Positions 1 through 5,483 of a stretch of 6,018 nt of DNA are shown here, piece by piece. The translations under genes were made by a program, and so were the position numbers. Under the pieces are notes generated by a model that saw only the letters and a list, made by a program, of their open reading frames with translations, did not search any database and had not been told where the DNA came from. Source of the stretch: JAGNRR01 sp964389575 (lineage in GTDB: Bacteria > Bacteroidota > Bacteroidia > Chitinophagales > Chitinophagaceae); assembly GCA_964389575.1 (NCBI GenBank), contig CAYMFF010000101.1, positions 1 through 6,018 on the forward strand. Direction: 5' to 3'. The first letter of the stretch is position 1, and the number at the start of each line of letters is the position of its first letter.

Positions 1-26
1 ACGACTACTAATTTCTTTCCTTTCAT
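1..26 (-). CDS. 5' end of an unidentified gene, possibly a Sir2-type NAD-dependent deacylase (partial)
   Basis: Only the first eight codons and two bases of a ninth are present. They read M-K-G-K-K-L-V-V and then a valine codon start (GT). The ATG shares its A with the TAA stop of the S4-domain gene (TAATG), the same type of junction that joins that gene to acpS, which is why I take it as a genuine start rather than chance. A lysine-rich start followed by a hydrophobic beta strand is how many Rossmann-fold proteins begin. Sirtuins (CobB/Sir2) commonly start with a strand of this kind leading into TGAGIS, but the diagnostic residues lie outside the window, so the product is a guess. The existence of the gene is more secure than its identity. 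Confidence 0.45.
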
Positions 27-397
27 TATCCAAAGAAATCGTCTAAGTCTCTACGTTGTCTTTTGGTCGGTCTGCCCACTTTACTTAATCGTTTTCCGGT
101 ATAAAAGCTCGTCGCCATTGGCTTTTCTTTCACTTTTAATTCTTCGGGGGTGTGATCAATGTAGTGCTCAATGGCCTCAGCGAATTTTACCCTTTTTTCA
201 ATAATACCCGTTACCTCAATATTCCAAGTCCGTGCCTCTGTCACGATATCATATTTCTCACCAACATTTACTAAGCGAGAAGGCTTAATATTTTCACCTT
301 CAAGTTTTACTTTCCCTTTTGTACAAGCTGTACTAGCCAAGGTTCTTGTTTTAAAAACCCGGATACACCATAAATATTTATCGATTCTTACTTTCAC
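26..397 (-). CDS. S4-domain RNA-binding protein, Hsp15-like
   Basis: This is a 123-residue basic protein with an S4 RNA-binding fold at about residues 4-50 (RIDKYLW, then KTRTLAS, then GKVKLEG), followed by a linker and a conserved-looking basic/acidic tail GRPTKRQRRDLDDF (about 108-121). The family includes E. coli Hsp15 (HslR), which binds stalled 50S subunits still carrying peptidyl-tRNA. The length is close to that of Hsp15 (about 133 residues). I chose the GTG at 397-395 because the S4 fold begins immediately after it and because its G is the last base of the acpS stop (TAGTG), with a GAGAAG purine stretch just upstream. An ATG at 463 in the same frame would add 22 residues that overlap acpS and do not belong to the fold. 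It is co-transcribed with acpS. The role in rescue of blocked 50S subunits is inferred from the family; binding to structured RNA is the safer claim. Confidence 0.88.
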   Translation of the reverse strand: MKVRIDKYLWCIRVFKTRTLASTACTKGKVKLEGENIKPSRLVNVGEKYDIVTEARTWNIEVTGIIEKRVKFAEAIEHYIDHTPEELKVKEKPMATSFYTGKRLSKVGRPTKRQRRDLDDFFG

Positions 398-771
398 TAC
401 TTCTCGATAATAACGTAAGCCATGGCATGTGTGTCTGTATGCGATATACTGACATGAGCACACTTGAAACCTTTTTCTTCAAAAGCATCCATTGTTTCAC
501 CAGACAATTTAATATCCGGGTTGCCGTGAGCATCTTTTACCGTTTCTATTTCTGGTAATCGTTGATTACCAATAAATTTCACCCCGTATGCTTTTAAAAA
601 TGCTTCCTTCACTGCCCATCGAGCAGCATAATGCATTGGCGGATTCTTCATACTGTCGCAATATGTTATTTCACCTTCGGTAAAAACATGCCGTTTAAAA
701 TCTTCGCTTCGACTAATCTTGTCGGCTATACGGGTAATTTCTACCAAATCAGTTCCAATCCCTGCTATCAT
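397..771 (-). CDS. acpS: Holo-[acyl-carrier-protein] synthase AcpS
   Basis: AcpS transfers the 4'-phosphopantetheine arm of coenzyme A to a serine of apo-ACP, which activates the carrier for fatty-acid synthesis in the cytoplasm. The 124-residue length matches the family (E. coli AcpS is 126). Signature parts are visible in order: GIGTDLVEI at 4-12 with the metal-binding Asp8, FTEGEI..C at 30-38, the core helix AARWAVKEAFLKAYG at 49-63 with metal-binding Glu56, and the C-terminal strand VSISHTD at 107-113 with His111. The ATG at 771 gives exactly the usual N-terminus. It is the first gene of a minus-strand operon, overlaps the S4 gene by one base, and is divergent from hpf. A Bacteroidota-type promoter ends only seven bases before the start codon, so the mRNA may have almost no leader. 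There is nothing abnormal in the protein. Confidence 0.96.
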   Translation of the reverse strand: MIAGIGTDLVEITRIADKISRSEDFKRHVFTEGEITYCDSMKNPPMHYAARWAVKEAFLKAYGVKFIGNQRLPEIETVKDAHGNPDIKLSGETMDAFEEKGFKCAHVSISHTDTHAMAYVIIEK

Positions 772-778
772 TGCCGCT

Positions 779-813
779 CAAAGATACGGTTTGTTAAAAA
801 GCCTAGTTTCAAA
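779..813 (-). promoter_or_regulatory. Candidate acpS promoter (Bacteroidota type)
   Basis: Read on the minus strand, TATCTTTG (786-779) matches the Bacteroidota -7 consensus TAnnTTTG exactly. A TTTG (813-810) lies 23 bases upstream as the -33 element, at the upper end of the accepted spacing. The -7 element ends 7 bases before the acpS ATG, so transcription would start at or very near the start codon. Confidence 0.55.
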
Positions 814-831
814 TTTTTTTATAAATATTCA

Positions 832-863
832 TTTGTTAATAAAATGTTCTCGTATTATCTTTA
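832..863 (+). promoter_or_regulatory. Candidate hpf promoter (Bacteroidota type)
   Basis: TTTG at 832-835 and TATCTTTA at 856-863 are separated by 20 bases, an ideal spacing for the Bacteroidota -33/-7 pair. The last base of the -7 element is A instead of G. The start site would be near 868-870, which leaves a leader of about 33 bases before the hpf ATG. It is back to back with the acpS promoter, with 18 bases between the two -33 elements. Confidence 0.55.
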
Positions 864-901
864 GAGGGAACGATATCTATTCACACTTAAAACTAATATT
901 T

Positions 902-1207
902 ATGGATGTAAGAATAAACACCCAGCGCTTTACGGCTGACAAGAAATTGACTGACCATGTTAACGGCAAAATCCAAAAACTATCTACTTTTCATGATCGA
1001 ATTACTACGGTTGACGTTTTCCTAAAATTGGATAACGTAGTACATAATATTAAGGATAAAGTAGCCGAAATTAAAGTACACATTCCTGGACATACTTTTT
1101 TTGTTAAGAATGAATCAAAGACTTTTGAAGAAAGTTTTGACGAAAGCCTTCAATCCATGACTACTCAAATTAAACGTCACAAAGAAAAGGCAATGGCCGT
1201 ACATTAA
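902..1207 (+). CDS. hpf: Ribosome hibernation promoting factor, short form (HPF/RaiA family)
   Basis: The 101-residue product has the single-domain HPF/YfiA fold (beta-alpha-beta-beta-beta-alpha). It begins with the strand DVRINTQRF, continues with the helix of about residues 12-28 ending in KIQKL, then two strands with a V.LKLDN-like segment at about 37-45 and EIKVHIPGH at 56-64. It closes with the long helix of about 73-96, containing FEESFDESLQ and KRHKEK. Such proteins bind the 30S decoding region and help store inactive 70S or 100S ribosomes in slow growth. The C-terminal dimerisation domain of long HPF is absent, so this is the short type. I chose the ATG at 902 because the fold starts right after it and a promoter lies at 832-863. 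An in-frame ATG at 719 would add 61 residues running across that promoter and antisense to acpS. No Shine-Dalgarno sequence is present. The gene stands alone and ends in an intrinsic terminator. Confidence 0.93.
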   Translation: MDVRINTQRFTADKKLTDHVNGKIQKLSTFHDRITTVDVFLKLDNVVHNIKDKVAEIKVHIPGHTFFVKNESKTFEESFDESLQSMTTQIKRHKEKAMAVH

Positions 1208-1232
1208 TTAAGTAGCAAATTTGTTTCTATTG

Positions 1233-1266
1233 ACCCTCGCTTCTTGGCGAGGGTTATTTATTTTTA
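1233..1266 (+). terminator. Intrinsic terminator after hpf
   Basis: A perfect 8-bp G/C-rich stem ACCCTCGC / GCGAGGGT (1233-1240 with 1247-1254), extendable by a G-U and a U-A pair, encloses a 6-base loop. It is followed by the T-rich run TTATTTATTTTTA. It lies 25 bases after the hpf stop. The end of the T run is only six bases from the ispE start codon. Confidence 0.9.
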
Positions 1267-1272
1267 CCCAGA

Positions 1273-2091
1273 ATGATATGTTTCCCATGTGCCAAAATTA
1301 ATCTTGGTCTTCAAATTATAAACAAACGAAACGATGGCTTTCATGAAATTGCCAGCGTCATGTATCCAATCGATATATACGACGCATTAGAAATTCATGA
1401 ATCGCCTAAATTTTCATTCAGGCAATCTGGACGCGTGTTAGACAATGCACCTGAAGATAATATCATTGTAAAAGCATATCGATTACTTCAAACTAAAATT
1501 AAGGGTTTACCCAATTTACATGTTCATTTATTGAAAAACATACCTTTTGGTGCGGGATTAGGTGGCGGAAGTGCTGACGCAGCTTTTTTTATGAATGAAA
1601 TTTGTAAAAGGTATTGTCCTGATGTTTCTATGTCCACTATCCGTGAATGGGCTGCTGAAATTGGAAGTGACTGCCCTTTTTTTATTGGTCTTGGCGCACA
1701 ATTGGCTACTGGCCGAGGAGAAATTTTAGATCATTTAGACTTTTTCAATCTTGATGATTCCGGACCTTTTGATATTCAGGTAATTGTACCCAAGGTCCAT
1801 ATTAGCACGGCGAAAGCGTATAGCCTGGTAAAACCGAAAGCTCCAACCTATAATCTTGTAGAGGTAATGCAATCCGACATTCATTCCTGGAGTGATATCT
1901 TAAAAAATGATTTTGAAGATTCGGTTTTCACACAAGAACCCAACATTGCAAATATCAAAAAACAGCTTTATGAACAAGGTGCTATTTATGCTTCCTTGAG
2001 CGGTAGTGGCAGTTCTCTTTATGGTATTTTTCCTAAAAACAAAAAAGCCAATATCATAAGTGATATTGGCTTTGAAGAATTTATTTGTTAG
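1273..2091 (+). CDS. ispE: 4-diphosphocytidyl-2-C-methyl-D-erythritol kinase IspE
   Basis: IspE is the GHMP kinase that phosphorylates the 2-hydroxyl of CDP-methylerythritol with ATP, the fourth step of the non-mevalonate (MEP) pathway to isoprenoid precursors. The three GHMP motifs are clear in the 272-residue product: AKINLGL at 7-13 (Lys8), the phosphate-binding PFGAGLGGGSADAA at 91-104, and LSGSGSS at 242-248. GSDCPFF at 131-137 carries the probable catalytic Asp133. The length is normal. The ATG at 1273 places the first motif seven residues in, which is typical of this family. There is no Shine-Dalgarno sequence, and the leader is the T-rich tail of the hpf terminator. Expression therefore depends on read-through from hpf or on a promoter embedded there; a weak TATTTTTA at 1259-1266 lacks a well-spaced -33 partner. 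The 3' codons also encode the terminator of the opposing rpmI-rplT operon. Confidence 0.96.
   Translation: MICFPCAKINLGLQIINKRNDGFHEIASVMYPIDIYDALEIHESPKFSFRQSGRVLDNAPEDNIIVKAYRLLQTKIKGLPNLHVHLLKNIPFGAGLGGGSADAAFFMNEICKRYCPDVSMSTIREWAAEIGSDCPFFIGLGAQLATGRGEILDHLDFFNLDDSGPFDIQVIVPKVHISTAKAYSLVKPKAPTYNLVEVMQSDIHSWSDILKNDFEDSVFTQEPNIANIKKQLYEQGAIYASLSGSGSSLYGIFPKNKKANIISDIGFEEFIC
2034..2073 (-). terminator. Intrinsic terminator of rpmI-rplT, inside the 3' end of ispE
   Basis: Bases 2044-2056 (AAAGCCAATATCA) and 2061-2073 (TGATATTGGCTTT) form a perfect 13-bp stem with a 4-base loop. Read on the minus strand the stem is followed by T6-G-T5, a strong T tract (complement of 2035-2046). The hairpin begins 20 bases after the rplT stop. 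On the plus strand the following bases (GAAGAATTTATTTG) are much poorer in T, so it should act chiefly on leftward transcription. It lies within ispE codons 257-267. Confidence 0.88.
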
Positions 2092-2092
2092 C

Positions 2093-2437
2093 TTACTTTA
2101 CGTGAGCAACAATACTTTTAAATGTTTCCGGCTCGTTCATAGCTAAATCAGCCAATACCTTACGATTTAAAGTAACATCTTTCTTATTGCACTTATCCAT
2201 AAATACACTGTAGCTCATACCTTCTTCGCGAGTAGCTGCATTAATACGGGCAATCCACAAAGCACGGTAATCACGCTTCTTTAATTTACGACCTCTAAAT
2301 TTGTAGGTCATCCCTTTTTCTACAACGTTTTTAGCAACGGTGTATACGTTTTTACGTTTTCCAACAAAACCTTTGGCTTGTTTGAGGACCTTTTTTCTTC
2401 GAGCTTTACTTGCTACAGAATTTTTTGAACGTGGCAT
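2093..2437 (-). CDS. rplT: 50S ribosomal protein L20
   Basis: L20 is an early-binding 23S rRNA protein essential for assembly of the large subunit. The 114-residue product is strongly basic and has the usual architecture: an extended N-terminal tail MPRSKNSVASKARRKKVLKQAKG, here given in part (SKARRKKVLKQAKG at 10-23), then helical segments with YKFRGRKLKKRDYRALWIARINAA (key residues RDYRALWI at 56-63), and a globular C-terminal domain beginning near GMSYS with the LNRKVLADLA segment. The length is near the common 115-118. It is 30 bases downstream of rpmI, in an A/T-rich gap with no terminator, so the two form one operon. The start lacks a Shine-Dalgarno sequence. Its stop codon lies one base from the ispE stop on the other strand. 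Confidence 0.98.
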   Translation of the reverse strand: MPRSKNSVASKARRKKVLKQAKGFVGKRKNVYTVAKNVVEKGMTYKFRGRKLKKRDYRALWIARINAATREEGMSYSVFMDKCNKKDVTLNRKVLADLAMNEPETFKSIVAHVK

Positions 2438-2467
2438 TTCTAACTATTTTAATAATGTTATATAATA

Positions 2468-2668
2468 TTAACCTCCGATTACTAATAATCTTTTGATTAG
2501 GCGCTCATTCGATTTGTGAACCAAACCGGGTTGCGCTAAGTTACGCTTACGCTTTTTTGACTTTTTGGTCAAAATGTGGCTTGTAAACGCTTTTCTTCTT
2601 TTAATTTTACCTGTACCTGTAAGCTTAAAACGCTTTTTAGTACCGGAGTGTGTTTTCATTTTTGGCAT
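2468..2668 (-). CDS. rpmI: 50S ribosomal protein L35
   Basis: This 66-residue, very basic protein has the standard L35 start MPKMKTHSGTKKRFK followed by the G-K-I-KRR.A..SHILTKKSKKRKR pattern at about 20-42, and ends in the RLIKRLL helix. Length and sequence are typical. It is the first gene of the rpmI-rplT pair. In many bacteria infC directly precedes it, but here the upstream region is a divergent intergenic stretch with its own promoter, so translation initiation factor IF3 must be encoded elsewhere or further away. The predicted leader is short (about 15 bases), leaving no visible room for a long L20-type autoregulatory RNA structure. Confidence 0.98.
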   Translation of the reverse strand: MPKMKTHSGTKKRFKLTGTGKIKRRKAFTSHILTKKSKKRKRNLAQPGLVHKSNERLIKRLLVIGG

Positions 2669-2690
2669 AATGCTTAAAAATTAAGGAGTG

Positions 2691-2722
2691 CAAAAGTACA
2701 GTACCTATTGGACAAATCCCAA
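2691..2722 (-). promoter_or_regulatory. Candidate rpmI-rplT promoter (Bacteroidota type)
   Basis: On the minus strand, TACTTTTG (2698-2691) fits TAnnTTTG exactly, and TTG (2722-2720) is 21 bases upstream as the -33 element. Transcription would start near 2684, about 15 bases before the rpmI ATG. Confidence 0.6.
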
Positions 2723-2747
2723 TAAATTAAATGACAAATTCCAAATA
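2711..2747. repeat. Imperfect direct repeat over the rpmI promoter
   Basis: GACAAATCCCAATA (2711-2724) recurs as GACAAATTCCAAATA (2733-2747), a 22-base period, close to two turns of the helix. The first copy contains the -33 element proposed for rpmI. It could be a pair of protein-binding sites or a leftover duplication of the upstream promoter half. Confidence 0.45.
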
Positions 2748-2783
2748 ACTTTCTTGTTTTTCTTTACAAAACCCATGTAATAT

Positions 2784-2820
2784 TAGCGATTTTTCGAATT
2801 TCGGCGAATATTAGTCGCTA
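2784..2820. repeat. Nested inverted repeat before the EamA gene
   Basis: TAGCGA (2784-2789) is matched by its reverse complement TCGCTA (2815-2820), and between them TTCG is matched by CGAA. The segment ends two bases before a TTTGC (2822-2826) that may be part of the -7 element of the EamA gene. The fit of that element to TAnnTTTG is poor, and no -33 TTG stands at the right spacing. This would be a plausible operator position, but the arms are short. Confidence 0.3.
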
Positions 2821-2834
2821 CTTTGCGCAAAAGT

Positions 2835-3749
2835 ATGAAGCAGGCACTACTCAAAATGCATTTGGCCGTATTTCTATGGGGATTTACGGGTATTTTGGGA
2901 CGCGCCATTGAATTAGAAGCTTTTCCACTTGTTTGGTATCGAGTATTACTTAGTTCACTATTCTTTCTCATCTTATTATTGGCTCGAAGAGAAAAACTTA
3001 GAGTTTCTGGTAAAGAGCTTCTAAAATTTGCTCTGATTGGATCAGTTATTGCTGTTCATTGGTGCTGTTTTTATGGTGCTATAAAATACGCGAATGCAAG
3101 TATTGCTCTTGTCTGCTTGGCTACAGCTGGAATTTTCACATCTATTCTAGAGCCTTTTTTCTTAAAAAACAAGTTTAACATCAAGGAAATGCTTATTGGC
3201 TTGGTGGCCTTGATTGGCATGTATTTTATTTACCGATTTGAGATTAAATATGCCGTCGGTATAGGAATGGGAATTTTAGCCGCAGTACTTTCCTCTTTGT
3301 TCACGATAATGAATAAAAAAATAGTGGATGGATACTCTCCCCGTCTTGTGGCTTTTTATGAGATCTTTTTTGGATTCTTGTTTCTTAGCTTGCTAATTCC
3401 TGTTTACACCCGCTATTTTCCTGCGGTTAGTTTTACACCCAATACTATGGATTGGCTTTGGCTGGTTGTACTCAGTCTGTTTTGTACGGTTTGGGGACAA
3501 GCACTGGCTCTGGAAGCTTTAAAAAAGTTGTCATCCTTCACTACAGTCCTAATGGTAAATCTTGAACCAGTTTATGGAATAATTCTAGCCATTATCTTTT
3601 ATCACGAAAACGATGAACTGGGCTGGGGATTTGTAATGGGCATGCTTTTAATCGCTGGGAGCGTTGCCATACATTCCATACAAATGTTGCCAGAAGATAA
3701 TAAGTTACGAAAACGACTGAATCTAAAGCGTCTTTTTATCCGACAATAG
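2835..3749 (+). CDS. EamA/DMT-superfamily transporter
   Basis: The 304-residue protein is very hydrophobic, with about ten predicted membrane helices in two homologous halves, the layout of EamA (RhaT/YdcZ-like) drug/metabolite transporters of the inner membrane. The first half opens with HLAVFLWGFTGILGRAI (9-25), and its repeat signature is TAGIFTSILEP (97-107). The second half carries TTVLMVNLEPVYGIILA (236-252). The paired LEP motifs mark the duplicated unit. The tail after residue 285 is basic and polar, as expected on the cytoplasmic side. The substrate cannot be read from sequence; relatives export amino acids, metabolites or unknown compounds. I chose the ATG at 2835. The TTG at 2823 in the same frame overlaps the likely -7 promoter region. 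The gene is divergent from rpmI and converges on the HerA-like gene with 21 bp between stops. Confidence 0.9.
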   Translation: MKQALLKMHLAVFLWGFTGILGRAIELEAFPLVWYRVLLSSLFFLILLLARREKLRVSGKELLKFALIGSVIAVHWCCFYGAIKYANASIALVCLATAGIFTSILEPFFLKNKFNIKEMLIGLVALIGMYFIYRFEIKYAVGIGMGILAAVLSSLFTIMNKKIVDGYSPRLVAFYEIFFGFLFLSLLIPVYTRYFPAVSFTPNTMDWLWLVVLSLFCTVWGQALALEALKKLSSFTTVLMVNLEPVYGIILAIIFYHENDELGWGFVMGMLLIAGSVAIHSIQMLPEDNKLRKRLNLKRLFIRQ

Positions 3750-3770
3750 ATACGGATTCAAGTTTCAAAT

Positions 3771-3805
3771 CTAAAACCAAGAACCTTTTCTTCTTCGGCT
3801 TCTGG
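3771..3805 (-). terminator. Weak candidate terminator at the 3' end of the HerA-like gene
   Basis: On the minus strand CCAGAAGCC (3805-3797) can pair with GGTTCTTGG (3785-3777) as an 8-bp stem with two single-base bulges and an 11-base loop, followed by TTTTAGATTT, which includes the stop codon. Bulges and the broken T run make it weak. No better terminator is visible for either convergent gene. Confidence 0.3.
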
Positions 3806-5351
3806 TCGTACCTCCCAAACCTAATACGCCTAATAAAGTTCTCGTCAAGATACTCGCAGCCGTGCGACCTACTTGTCGGGTTGTTGGGCTAGTCAAAATC
3901 GTTTCCAAGGTTCCTTTTTCTTTTCTTTTGCGAGATCTTGGTTTCTCGGCAGCCTTTTTCTCTTTTGCTTCTTGTTCTTTTTTAGTAGCTTGTTCCTCTT
4001 CCTCGGCAGCCTCTTCTAGCTTCTCGTTCAACATCTCATAAGCACTTTCATTGTCTATTTCCTTATTATACTTTTCAGCAATTTTAGACTTTGAAATAAT
4101 CGCATCACGCTCCGCTTCGTTCAATACATCCATACGCGAGTTGGGCGCACGCATTAATGTGTGCACAAGTGGTGTTGGTCGCCCCTTTTCGTCAAGCAGC
4201 GTAACAAACGCCTCTCCTATTCCCATTTCAGTGAGCAGCTCATCGGCTTTATAATATTGCGATAGCGGAAAATTTTTCGCCGCTTTTCGGATCGCATCTC
4301 TGTCATTAGCTGTAAAAGCTCTAAGCGCATGTTGAATTTTCATACCTAACTGACTTAGAATTGAAGCCGGTATATCGGTTGGGTTTTGAGTAATAAAAAA
4401 TATACCAACTCCTTTGGAGCGAATTAATTTAATGACTGTTTCGATTTGTTCTAATAAGGCTTTAGAAGCATCGTTAAATACCAAATGTGCTTCATCGATA
4501 AAAATGACTAGTTTCGGTTTATCGGCATCTCCTTCTTCGGGCAAACTGCCATAAAGCTCCGCCATCATTTGAAGCATGAAGGTGGAAAACATTTTAGGAC
4601 GATCTTGCATATCCATTACTCGGAGTGTAGAAATAATGCCACGTCCTTCTTCATCTACACGCATAAGATCATCTACCTCGAAACTCTTTTCTTGAAAGAA
4701 TTTATCCGCCCCTTGCTGTTGCAAACCAATCACTTTACGCAGAATAGTTCCTACACTTTGCGATGATACATTTCCATAATCAGCTTTTAATTCATCCTTG
4801 CCTTCATTGGTCACAAATTGTAACACTCGAATAAAATCTTTTAAATCCAGGATAGGCAATGCTTTGTCATCGCAATATTTAAATATCATAGAAACGATAC
4901 TTTCTTGTGTATCATTCAAATCCAAAATTTTGGATAATAATGTAGGACCAAATTCTGTAACGGTTGCTTTTAATTTGGTACCCGGTTCATCGCTCAGGGT
5001 TAAAAGTTCCATTGGATAAGCACTGGGTTTATATTCAATACCGATATGCTTACTTCGTTTTTCGATATGTTTATTATTGCTACCTGATGCACCCAGACCA
5101 CTCAAATCACCTTTAATATCCATGAGCAATACAGGTACGCTAGCATCACTTAAGCTCTCTGCCAAAACCTGAAGACTTTTGGTCTTACCCGTACCGGTAG
5201 CTCCTGCTATTAAACCGTGTCTATTGACCGTTTTTAATGGAATGGTGATTTGCAAACCATCAATGGGCTCACCATCAAACATTCCACAACCAATGATTGC
5301 ACTTTCACCCTCAAAGGTGTATGCGTCTTTTATTTCATCCTGAAAACTCAT
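3771..5351 (-). CDS. HerA-like DUF853 family ATPase (YjgR-like)
   Basis: The 526-residue product is a soluble P-loop ATPase of the HerA/FtsK class in the DUF853 family. The Walker A motif GATGTGKT is at 50-57, followed by the family-typical MDIKGDLSGL at 77-86. Walker B is LVIFIDEAH at 281-289, then the sensor-like FFITQNPTDIP at 318-328 and a HALRAFTANDRDA segment at 341-353. The region of about 440-480 is an acidic-then-basic coiled-coil stretch rich in E, K and A. The last 40 residues have a TRQVGR...LL.GVLGLGG segment and an arginine-rich end, as is usual in this family. HerA-type proteins are hexameric DNA translocases, but DUF853 members have no firmly established role and no NurA nuclease partner is encoded here, so DNA translocation is an inference. 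The ATG at 5351 fits the family N-terminus. No good promoter is visible upstream. Confidence 0.9.
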   Translation of the reverse strand: MSFQDEIKDAYTFEGESAIIGCGMFDGEPIDGLQITIPLKTVNRHGLIAGATGTGKTKSLQVLAESLSDASVPVLLMDIKGDLSGLGASGSNNKHIEKRSKHIGIEYKPSAYPMELLTLSDEPGTKLKATVTEFGPTLLSKILDLNDTQESIVSMIFKYCDDKALPILDLKDFIRVLQFVTNEGKDELKADYGNVSSQSVGTILRKVIGLQQQGADKFFQEKSFEVDDLMRVDEEGRGIISTLRVMDMQDRPKMFSTFMLQMMAELYGSLPEEGDADKPKLVIFIDEAHLVFNDASKALLEQIETVIKLIRSKGVGIFFITQNPTDIPASILSQLGMKIQHALRAFTANDRDAIRKAAKNFPLSQYYKADELLTEMGIGEAFVTLLDEKGRPTPLVHTLMRAPNSRMDVLNEAERDAIISKSKIAEKYNKEIDNESAYEMLNEKLEEAAEEEEQATKKEQEAKEKKAAEKPRSRKRKEKGTLETILTSPTTRQVGRTAASILTRTLLGVLGLGGTTRSRRRKGSWF

Positions 5352-5407
5352 GCTTGCAATTTATGCCGATTATTGCTTATCTCGAAATCCAATGGTTGGT
5401 TTTTCAA

Positions 5408-5420
5408 AACATTAAATGTT
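5408..5420. repeat. Perfect 6-1-6 palindrome upstream of the HerA-like gene
   Basis: AACATT-A-AATGTT lies 57 bp upstream of the start codon of the HerA-like gene. The size and symmetry suit a dimeric repressor site, but a 6-bp A/T-rich arm can occur by chance and no regulator gene is adjacent. Confidence 0.35.
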
Positions 5421-5429
5421 GGATACTCA

Positions 5430-5467
5430 GGTTCTTCTTTTTTCTTAGCAAAAAAGAAGCAAAAACC
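5430..5467. repeat. A/T-rich hairpin, possible dispersed repeat
   Basis: CTTCTTTTTT (5434-5443) and AAAAAAGAAG (5450-5459) form a perfect 10-bp stem with loop CTTAGC. GGTT (5430-5433) and AACC (5464-5467) extend it across a 4-base bulge. No T tract follows on either strand, so it is not a standard terminator. From memory, hairpins of this type followed by CAAAAA..CAAG are frequent between genes in Bacteroidota genomes. That points to a dispersed repeat, but it cannot be shown from one copy. Confidence 0.5.
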
Positions 5468-5483
5468 CAAGACTAGGAAGAAA

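Noticed and set aside
398..463. Longer ATG-initiated version of the S4-domain gene
   Set aside because: The extra 22 residues overlap acpS, precede the fold and look unrelated. The GTG at 397 gives the normal N-terminus and a stop/start overlap.
719..901. Upstream in-frame ATG extending hpf by 61 residues
   Set aside because: The extension runs antisense to acpS and through the promoter pair at 832-863. The HPF fold begins at the ATG at 902.
2438..2467. A/T-rich symmetrical stretch between rpmI and rplT
   Set aside because: The only matched arms are 5-bp TAATA/TATTA. This is ordinary for an A/T-rich spacer and not a convincing attenuator.
2823..2834. TTG start four codons before the chosen start of the EamA gene
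   Set aside because: It lies in the TTTGC likely to be part of the promoter, and the ATG at 2835 gives a normal transporter N-terminus.
2783..2971. 62-codon minus-strand open frame
   Set aside because: It is antisense to the 5' end of the transporter gene, with a composition unlike a real protein. I treat it as a shadow frame.
4051..5019. Plus-strand open frames of 65-73 codons within the HerA-like gene
   Set aside because: They are antisense to a well-supported ATPase gene and show no domain or promoter.
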